Shown in pieces: positions 30,445 through 36,104 of a DNA stretch of 36,104 bases; position 1 is the stretch's first letter, and every line of letters begins with the position of its first letter. The stretch spans positions 1 through 36,104 of the forward strand of contig JAJZQR010000015.1 in assembly GCA_021806765.1 (NCBI GenBank), written 5' to 3'. This stretch comes from Chloroflexota bacterium (GTDB taxonomy: Bacteria > Chloroflexota > UBA6077). The translations under genes and the position numbers were made by a program. The notes beneath the pieces are model-generated. The model worked only from the letters and a program-made list of their open reading frames with translations. It was not told the DNA's origin and did no database searches.

Positions 30445-30819
30445 TCAGGCCTGGTCGCTGATGCGCAGTCCCTGGACATTGACGTTGACCTGGGCGACCG
30501 GCATGCCTATCGCTTTCTCCACCGCGAACTTCACGTTCTGAGCGATGTTGCGACCGACCTCCGAGACTCTAGTGCCGTACTCCACTATGACGTAGAGGTC
30601 GATCGTGATCTGGCCGTCCCTGAGGTGCACCGCGATCCCATGTTCCAGGTGCTCCCTCCGCAGCATCTCCGCGAGGCCGTCTTTGAGCCTCGCCGAAGCC
30701 ATCCCGACGACCCCGTACGACCGCAGTACGGCGTCCGCAGCGATAGATGCGATCGCCTTCTGGCTTACCTCGATCCTGCCTAGCTTGTCCATACTTGGCA
30801 TCTGCATCCCGGCTGACAT
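30445..30819 (-). CDS. Asp23/Gls24 family protein (YloU-like)
   Basis: Second Asp23/Gls24 protein, 124 aa. It has GRIEVSQKAIASIAADAVLR, the central DGQITIDLYVIVEYG and the ending IGMPVAQVNVNVQGLRI, aligned with the paralogue at 18822-19160. Its place at the head of fakA-degV-recG equals Bacillus yloU. The ATG at 30819 lacks a clear ribosome site; in-frame ATGs at 30807, 30801 and 30792 are alternatives. The 137-base gap before fakA contains no supported gene. Function is uncertain; links to fatty-acid or envelope homeostasis are context inference. Confidence 0.9.
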   Translation of the reverse strand: MSAGMQMPSMDKLGRIEVSQKAIASIAADAVLRSYGVVGMASARLKDGLAEMLRREHLEHGIAVHLRDGQITIDLYVIVEYGTRVSEVGRNIAQNVKFAVEKAIGMPVAQVNVNVQGLRISDQA

Positions 30820-30833
30820 AGGTTAGGCCCCGT

Positions 30834-30862
30834 TTGCTAAGGATCGGACCTTGTGGTATTAT
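30834..30862 (+). promoter_or_regulatory. rpmB promoter
   Basis: TTGCTA (30834-30839, four of six) and TATTAT (30857-30862, five of six) are spaced by 17 bases. Transcription would begin near 30869, giving a leader of about 95 bases before rpmB. The -10 box overlaps that of the opposite-strand promoter by five bases. Confidence 0.68.
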
Positions 30863-30886
30863 AGCCGCCGTCAGCCCGGCAGTCGA
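30858..30886 (-). promoter_or_regulatory. asp23-fakA-degV operon promoter
   Basis: Minus strand: TCGACT (30881-30886, four of six) and a perfect TATAAT (30858-30863), spacer 17. The start would be near 30851, 32 bases before the Asp23 ATG. It faces away from, and overlaps, the rpmB promoter, sharing the TATTATA core read on both strands. Confidence 0.65.
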
Positions 30887-30890
30887 GTTC

Positions 30891-30920
30891 CAGGCAGGTT
30901 CTTGTTGAAGGGCCTGCCTG
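30891..30920 (+). promoter_or_regulatory. Hairpin in the rpmB leader
   Basis: CAGGCAGG (30891-30898) pairs with CCTGCCTG (30913-30920) around a 14-base loop, 44 bases before the rpmB start. No U-run follows. A regulatory role, for example ribosomal protein feedback, is possible but unproven. Confidence 0.35.
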
Positions 30921-30964
30921 CGTTGCGCCAGGGCGGCAAACACGGGTACGAAAGGGGTGACACC

Positions 30965-31147
30965 TTGCCTCTCTGCCAGATCTGCGGCAAGGGAGTCGGC
31001 TACGGCCACAACGTCAGCCACTCCAAGCGCCGGACCAACCGCCGGTGGCTGCCGAACATCCAGAAAGCCACCATCACGATAGACAATACGAAGGCGAGCG
31101 TCCGCATCTGCACTCGCTGCCTGCGAACCCTGCAGAAATCGGCTTAG
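30965..31147 (+). CDS. rpmB: 50S ribosomal protein L28
   Basis: L28, 60 aa, a zinc-ribbon protein of the large subunit. It begins with [20 protein letters not shown] after the start residue and has the second Cys pair in CTRCLRT. The TTG at 30965 is chosen: AAGGGGTG lies five bases before it and the upstream part of the frame is not L28-like. It is transcribed away from asp23, an arrangement I recall also in Bacillus, where rpmB and yloU diverge. A terminator follows at 31178-31200. Confidence 0.95.
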   Translation: MPLCQICGKGVGYGHNVSHSKRRTNRRWLPNIQKATITIDNTKASVRICTRCLRTLQKSA

Positions 31148-31177
31148 CTACCCCTTCTCTATCGGCAGATAAGAAAC

Positions 31178-31210
31178 GGCCGGTGCCTGTGGCACCGGCC
31201 TTCTGTCTGT
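31178..31210 (+). terminator. Terminator after rpmB
   Basis: GGCCGGTGCC (31178-31187) pairs perfectly with GGCACCGGCC (31191-31200) around TGT, followed by TTCTGTCTGT. A further 8-bp hairpin (31217-31235) lies before the convergent rpe stop and may serve rpe. Confidence 0.75.
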
Positions 31211-31240
31211 CCTGGACCTTGCGCTTCGCGCAAGGAAATC

Positions 31241-31909
31241 TCAGACAGCGGCCTCGATCGACCGCCGGAGCGCCGCCAGGTTCTCCGCCACCGAGCCTCG
31301 CCCGTTGAAGGTGCTTGATCCCGCCACCAGCACCTGTGCCCCGGCCCGCACCAGCCCCCCCGCGTTCTCCGTGGTAACGCCCCCGTCCACCTCTATCTCC
31401 GCCAGACTCCCGATGGCAGACTTCAAAGAAGCCAGCCGCCGCACCTTGTCCACGCTGGCAGGGATCAGCTTCTGGCCCCCGAAGCCCGGGTTCACCGACA
31501 TCACCAGCACCAGGTCGACCATGTCCAGTACCTCTCTCAAGCTCTCGATGGGGGTGGCGGGGTTCACCGAGACGCCAACTCGAACCCCCAGCCCGCTAAT
31601 CCTGGACAGGACGTGGTTGAGATGGCGGCACGCCTCCTGGTGTACCGTCAGGATACTGGCGCCGGCCTTGGCGAAGCTGGAGATCAGCATCTCCGGCGAC
31701 TCCACCATCAAGTGAACGTCCAGAGGAAGAGAAGTGGAGCGGCGCACGGCAGCCACTATGTCTGGCCCCATGGTGAGATTGGGGACGAAGTGCCCGTCCA
31801 TGACGTCGATGTGGATGTAGTCAGCGCCCCCCTCCTCGGCGGCGCGGACCTGCTCGCCCAACCGGGCGAAGTCGGCGCTGAGGATCGAGGGCGCTATCTT
31901 GATCTTCAC
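31241..31909 (-). CDS. rpe: Ribulose-phosphate 3-epimerase
   Basis: Rpe, 222 aa, interconverts ribulose 5-phosphate and xylulose 5-phosphate in the pentose phosphate pathway. The TIM barrel shows APSILSADFARL at the start, the metal-binding HIDVMDGHFVPN, the second His in DVHLMVE, MSVNPGFGGQ and EVDGGV. Length is typical. The GTG start is supported by GGAGG five bases upstream. It lies after rlmN, as in Bacillus-type fmt-rlmN-rpe clusters, with an 87-base gap filled by heptamer repeats. Confidence 0.96.
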   Translation of the reverse strand: MKIKIAPSILSADFARLGEQVRAAEEGGADYIHIDVMDGHFVPNLTMGPDIVAAVRRSTSLPLDVHLMVESPEMLISSFAKAGASILTVHQEACRHLNHVLSRISGLGVRVGVSVNPATPIESLREVLDMVDLVLVMSVNPGFGGQKLIPASVDKVRRLASLKSAIGSLAEIEVDGGVTTENAGGLVRAGAQVLVAGSSTFNGRGSVAENLAALRRSIEAAV

Positions 31910-31926
31910 CAGCTCCTCCGTACGAA

Positions 31927-31999
31927 GTGATGAGTCATGAGTGATGAGTACTGGGCAGCAACGGCCTGACCCTCATCACTCTTCACTCATCACTCATCA
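31927..31999. repeat. ACTCATC-type heptamer repeats as inverted arms between rlmN and rpe
   Basis: The right arm (31972-31999) holds ACTCATC, ACTCTTC, ACTCATC, ACTCATC in a row; the left arm (31927-31949) is the inverse, GATGAGT-type units. The centre is about 22 bases. The right arm runs to the rlmN stop codon at 31997-31999. Organisation equals the repeat set inside recG, with a different heptamer. Confidence 0.75.
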
Positions 32000-33097
32000 G
32001 TCTTTGGCCGAAGTGTATCGGAGTTGGCCGCAGGCCGCCAGTATGTCCTGTCCCTTGGTCTCCCGCAGGGTGCAGGGAATGCGGGCCTCGTCCAGCACCC
32101 TCTTGAAGGCCGCGACCCTCTCGGGGGTGGACGGCTTCAAGGCAGGGTCCAGCGACTGGTTCATGGGGATCAGGTTCACGTGGCACAACTGGCCGGACAG
32201 CAGCCGCACCAAATGCCTCGCCTGGCCCACGTCGTCGTTGACCCCCTGCATCATCGTGTATTCGTAGGTAACGCGGCGCCCGGTCCTGGCCTGGTAGCGA
32301 GAGGCCGCCTCCAGCACAGAAGCGATGGGGTAACGCCGGTTGACCGGCATGATCCGATCGCGCACCCCATCGGTGGCGGCGTGGAGGGAGATGGCCAGCC
32401 CCAGCTGCAGCCCCTCCTCGGCCAGCCGGTCGATCCCAGGCACGAGGCCCGCGGTCGAGATGGTGATCCGCCTCGCCCCCAATCCCACCCCATCGGGCGA
32501 AATCAGCAGTCGAACGGCAGCCATCACGGCCTCGTAGTTGGCCAGCGGCTCCCCCATGCCCATGAAGACGACGTTGGTCACGAAACGCCGCTCCGGTCCT
32601 CCGGTCTCCTGGGAGACCTGCCTCAGGGTCCGCTCGAAGTGGTAGAGCTGCTCCGCGATCTCTCCTGCCGATAGCTGCCGCCCAAAACCCATCTGCCCGG
32701 TCACGCAGAAGGCGCAGCCCAGGGCGCAGCCCACCTGGCTGGAGACGCAGACCGTGTAGCGATCCGCCTCGTGGCCGGGAGCCGGCGCTTCCATCAGCAC
32801 CGCCTCCACTCGCTGGCCGTCCGCCAGCTTCAGCAGCCGCTTCCGGGTCATCCCATCGGCCGACGTCAACTCCCGCTCTAGCTCCGCCCGGGCCACCTGC
32901 ATATGAGACGACAGCTGAGCCCGAAACGAGCGGGGCAGGTTGGCCATCCGATCCAGGTCGGTCTCCAGCCGCCCGTGCACCCAGTGGAACAGCTGACGCC
33001 CCCGAAAGAGCGGCTGACCCAGGGAGACCGCCAGTCCCTCCATGGCAGCCTGATCCATGTCAGTAAGAAAGAAACTGTCCAGTTTTGTAACACTCAT
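31997..33097 (-). CDS. rlmN: 23S rRNA (adenine-2503-C2)/tRNA methyltransferase RlmN
   Basis: Radical SAM enzyme, 366 aa, that methylates A2503 of 23S rRNA and A37 of some tRNAs. The 4Fe-4S motif CALGCAFC gives Cys124, Cys128 and Cys131, and the mechanistic C-terminal Cys356 is in AACGQL. GMGEPLANY and the SAM region ISTAGLVPGI are typical. RlmN, rather than Cfr, is indicated by sequence and by placement next to fmt and rpe. The ATG at 33097 has no clear ribosome site. The C terminus overlaps the repeat arm. Confidence 0.96.
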   Translation of the reverse strand: MSVTKLDSFFLTDMDQAAMEGLAVSLGQPLFRGRQLFHWVHGRLETDLDRMANLPRSFRAQLSSHMQVARAELERELTSADGMTRKRLLKLADGQRVEAVLMEAPAPGHEADRYTVCVSSQVGCALGCAFCVTGQMGFGRQLSAGEIAEQLYHFERTLRQVSQETGGPERRFVTNVVFMGMGEPLANYEAVMAAVRLLISPDGVGLGARRITISTAGLVPGIDRLAEEGLQLGLAISLHAATDGVRDRIMPVNRRYPIASVLEAASRYQARTGRRVTYEYTMMQGVNDDVGQARHLVRLLSGQLCHVNLIPMNQSLDPALKPSTPERVAAFKRVLDEARIPCTLRETKGQDILAACGQLRYTSAKD

Positions 33098-33118
33098 GAT
33101 TGAAAGTAACTATAGGAA

Positions 33119-33143
33119 CTCCCCAGAGTACACCTCTGGGGAG
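33119..33143 (-). terminator. Hairpin between fmt and rlmN
   Basis: CTCCCCAGAG (33119-33128) and its exact complement (33134-33143) enclose five bases. On the minus strand TTCCTATAG follows, a weak U tail. It probably ends or stabilises the fmt message before rlmN; the remaining 142-base gap holds nothing else supported. Confidence 0.55.
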
Positions 33144-33239
33144 CCATCGAAAATCAAGTGTCCAACAGAAAACTACCGCTAACTACGATTCATACTAGCA
33201 CAGGCCACGCCCGATCACAACCGCTGCCCTCGCCCCGTC

Positions 33240-34193
33240 TCAACCCAGCCGGCTACCGACGAACTCCCGGTGCCCGAGGAGGAAGTCCCGAATCGGCAGA
33301 GGCCGTCCCCCCTCCAGCGCCACCTCCAGCAGCCGGAGAAGCCCGCCGCCCGTGACCACCCCCACCTCCCCGTTGGCTCCCAGCGGGACCACAGTCCCCG
33401 GCGCGTCAGTAGACGAACTGGCCCCCTCCGGCCGGCAGGAGATGACCTTCAGCATCCGCCCCTTCCAGAAGGTGTAGCTCCCCGGCCACGGCCGATAGGC
33501 ACGGCTGGCGCGCCAGATCTCGACGGCCCGCCGCGACCAGTCGATCAGCCCGTCCTCCTTCCTGATGATAGGAGCATAGGTGGCCAGGCGCTCATCCTGG
33601 GGCACCGGTAGAAGCGAACCCTCCAGGTAGCCTGGCAGGCTCTCAATCAACAGTTCGGCACCCATTCGAGAAAGCCGCATCTCCAATTCCGGCGCTGAGT
33701 CCTCTTCCAGAATGGGCGTGGCCTTGCGAGCCAGGATGGGGCCGGTGTCCATGCCCGGATCCATCTGCATTATGGTGACTCCCGTGGCCTCGTCCCCGGC
33801 CAGGATCGCGGCCTGAATGGGCGAAGCGCCTCTCCAGCGGGGCAACAGGGAGCCATGAACGTTCAGGCAACCCTTCGGGGGCAGGTCCAGCACCGTCCGG
33901 GGCAGGATCTGGCCGTAGGCCGCCACCACGATCAGGTCGGGCCGAAGGTTGGCCAGGGCAGCCACAGAATCCGGGGCCCTCAGCCTCTCCGGCGTCAACA
34001 CCGGCAGACCCAGCCTCTCCGCCGCTTCCATCAGCGGGGGGGCAGTCATCTTTCGGCTTCGACCGGCAGGCCGAGGCGGCTGGGAGACCACCCCCAACAG
34101 GGAGTACCCCTCCCGAACCAGCGCCTCAAGGGAGGGAACGGCGAACTGAGCCGTTCCCATGAAGCCAGTTCTAACCGAGTGAGGCGATACCAT
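33240..34193 (-). CDS. fmt: Methionyl-tRNA formyltransferase
   Basis: Fmt, 317 aa, formylates initiator Met-tRNA using 10-formyl-THF. Catalytic Asn111 and His113 lie in NVHGSLLPRWRGASPIQ (111-127), and Asp149 in DPGMDTG. The C-terminal domain is the usual OB fold. GGAGG six bases before the ATG supports the start. def, its common partner, is not adjacent here. It diverges from radC, and both promoters are in the 114-base gap. Confidence 0.96.
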   Translation of the reverse strand: MVSPHSVRTGFMGTAQFAVPSLEALVREGYSLLGVVSQPPRPAGRSRKMTAPPLMEAAERLGLPVLTPERLRAPDSVAALANLRPDLIVVAAYGQILPRTVLDLPPKGCLNVHGSLLPRWRGASPIQAAILAGDEATGVTIMQMDPGMDTGPILARKATPILEEDSAPELEMRLSRMGAELLIESLPGYLEGSLLPVPQDERLATYAPIIRKEDGLIDWSRRAVEIWRASRAYRPWPGSYTFWKGRMLKVISCRPEGASSSTDAPGTVVPLGANGEVGVVTGGGLLRLLEVALEGGRPLPIRDFLLGHREFVGSRLG

Positions 34194-34243
34194 CTGTCAC
34201 CTCCGGCGACCCATCGAAATGTCCAGTCCCTTAGATCCACTAC

Positions 34244-34252
34244 ATCATACCA
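34244..34252 (-). promoter_or_regulatory. Extended -10 promoter for fmt
   Basis: Minus strand TGGTATGAT matches the extended -10 pattern TGnTATAAT with one substitution; no -35 is visible. Start would be near 34237, about 44 bases before fmt. Confidence 0.45.
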
Positions 34253-34262
34253 TCGCGGGCCA

Positions 34263-34271
34263 TGCTATACT
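34263..34271 (+). promoter_or_regulatory. Extended -10 promoter for radC
   Basis: TGCTATACT matches TGnTATAAT with one substitution; no -35 is visible at 16-18 bases. Start would be near 34278, about 30 bases before radC. Its upstream region overlaps the fmt -10 box. Confidence 0.5.
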
Positions 34272-34307
34272 TCCGTCGATCCACATCTATTATGTTGGAG
34301 GTGGACT

Positions 34308-35018
34308 GTGGCTCTCTCAGAAACTGCCGAGTACAGCCTGGGCGTCAAGGAGATGCTGCCCGAGGATCGCCCGCGAGAGCGGCTCGCCGCCCTCGGTGCC
34401 GCCTACCTCGCCAATCAGGAACTGCTGGCCATCCTCATCGGTAGCGGCACCTCCCGGCACAACGTCCTCCAGGTTTCCCAGACCCTGCTCCACAGCTTCC
34501 AGGGCCTCGCCGGCCTGGCCAGGGCCTCGGTGGACGATCTCCGCCGGGTGCCCGGCATCGGCCCCGTCCGAGCCGTGGAGTTGAAGGCCTGCCTCGAGTT
34601 GGGCCGCAGACTGCTGACCGCCCCAGACCTGGATCGCCCCATCATCCGCTGCCCGGCCGACGCCGCCCACCTGGTGCTGGACATGGGACTCCTGGAGCAG
34701 GAGCACCTGCGCGTTCTCCTCCTCAACACCAAGAATCACGTCCTCGGTGTCCACGAGGTGTACAAGGGAAGCCTGAACAGCTCCCTCATCCGGGTGGGAG
34801 AGCTGTTCAAGGAGGCCATCCGCCAGAACTGCGCCGCCCTCGTCCTCGTCCACAACCACCCCTCCGGGGATCCCTCACCCTCCCGCGATGACCTCCAGGT
34901 GACCCGTCAGGCCGTCCAGGCAGGCAAGTTGCTAGACGTGGAGGTGCTGGACCACCTCGTCATCGGCAGGGGCGACCGCTGGCTCAGCATGAAGGAGCGA
35001 GGCCTCGGCTTCGACTGA
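34308..35018 (+). CDS. radC: RadC family JAB/MPN-domain protein
   Basis: RadC-like, 236 aa. An N-terminal helix-hairpin-helix region (VPGIGPVRAVELKA, 81-94) precedes a JAMM-type metal site, HNHPSGDPSPSRDD, with His182, His184 and Asp195. Despite the name, a DNA repair role is doubtful; the JAMM fold suggests metal-dependent hydrolysis, substrate unknown. The GTG at 34308 is chosen over a frame that runs further upstream into fmt antisense sequence because GGAGG lies six bases before it and the product begins VALSETAEYSLGVKEMLPED. Confidence 0.93.
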   Translation: MALSETAEYSLGVKEMLPEDRPRERLAALGAAYLANQELLAILIGSGTSRHNVLQVSQTLLHSFQGLAGLARASVDDLRRVPGIGPVRAVELKACLELGRRLLTAPDLDRPIIRCPADAAHLVLDMGLLEQEHLRVLLLNTKNHVLGVHEVYKGSLNSSLIRVGELFKEAIRQNCAALVLVHNHPSGDPSPSRDDLQVTRQAVQAGKLLDVEVLDHLVIGRGDRWLSMKERGLGFD

Positions 35019-35067
35019 GGCGGACTTCCTTCGTCCGGGCTGCCACCAACATAGCTGAGGTTTCTGG

Positions 35068-35096
35068 TTGACATCCAGGGGCTGTGGTCATATACT
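35068..35096 (+). promoter_or_regulatory. Strong sigma-70 promoter before metY
   Basis: Perfect TTGACA (35068-35073), spacer 17, TATACT (35091-35096, five of six). Start would be near 35103, giving a leader of about 84 bases. No SAM riboswitch core is visible in it. Confidence 0.8.
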
Positions 35097-35174
35097 GTCG
35101 CCACTTTCCGGCATAGTCGAGTAAGTCGCTCGGCCAACATGACAATTCTCTCTTGCCTGGGTCGCAGCCTTTAG

Positions 35175-36104
<930 letters not shown>

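Noticed and set aside
27220..31999. CRISPR array for the heptamer repeats
   Set aside because: Units are seven bases with no spacers of 30-40 bases and no cas genes.
31972..31999. Insertion sequence scar at rlmN
   Set aside because: No transposase and no target duplication; tandem heptamers explain it better.
33855..34307. An N-terminal extension of radC
   Set aside because: The extra frame is antisense to fmt; the GTG at 34308 has a good ribosome site.

Overview
The window is a GC-rich bacterial chromosome segment made almost entirely of conserved housekeeping genes. Several features point to a deep-branching, Gram-positive-like lineage; my best guess is Chloroflexota or a relative. These are a long coiled-coil insert in RpoC, a 14-residue insert in ribosomal protein S12, two Asp23/Gls24 proteins, a FakA/DegV pair, and a gene order close to the Bacillus fmt-rlmN-rpe-rpmB-yloU-yloV-recG-fab and acc-yqhY-nusB clusters. 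The taxon is inference from gene content, not from a search. I see no prophage, insertion sequence, CRISPR array, toxin or defence system.

Layout. Positions 1-11020 (minus strand) hold rpoB-rpoC-rpsL-rpsG-fusA-tuf, with tuf cut by the window edge. rplKAJL is not upstream; instead the operon begins with its own promoter at 11085-11113, and a second promoter precedes rpsL. Positions 11378-15641 (plus strand) hold three tRNA genes (Lys, Leu, Gly), then tig-clpP-clpX and a small cupin gene, ending in a strong two-way terminator. Positions 15774-23344 (minus strand) hold a lipid and translation operon, yceD-rpmF-fabD-fabG-accC-asp23-nusB-acpP, followed by tatC and a LigB-AMMECR1 fusion gene. A near-consensus promoter lies at 23315-23344.

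Positions 23358-30819 (minus strand) hold asp23-fakA-degV-recG-rsmD-coaD and a coiled-coil protein. rpmB (plus strand) diverges from this operon across one pair of overlapping promoters. Positions 31241-34193 (minus strand) hold fmt, rlmN and rpe. radC diverges from fmt, and the window ends inside a metY-like gene with a textbook sigma-70 promoter.

How the genes fit together: one block makes RNA polymerase and the decoding and translocation part of the ribosome. A second is protein quality control (trigger factor, ClpXP). A third makes malonyl-CoA and ACP-bound fatty acids (accC, fabD, fabG, acpP) and activates free fatty acids (fakA with a DegV-type carrier), with coaD supplying the CoA from which the ACP prosthetic group comes. 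Translation maturation genes (fmt, rlmN, rsmD, nusB, rpmB, rpmF) are threaded through it.

The most unusual content is not a new gene system but small-scale structure. There are seven-base tandem repeats arranged as inverted arms, one set in frame inside recG. There are GTAG-headed REP-like hairpins, two divergent gene pairs with overlapping back-to-back promoters, a hairpin between rpsL and rpsG, and leader structures before yceD and tatC.
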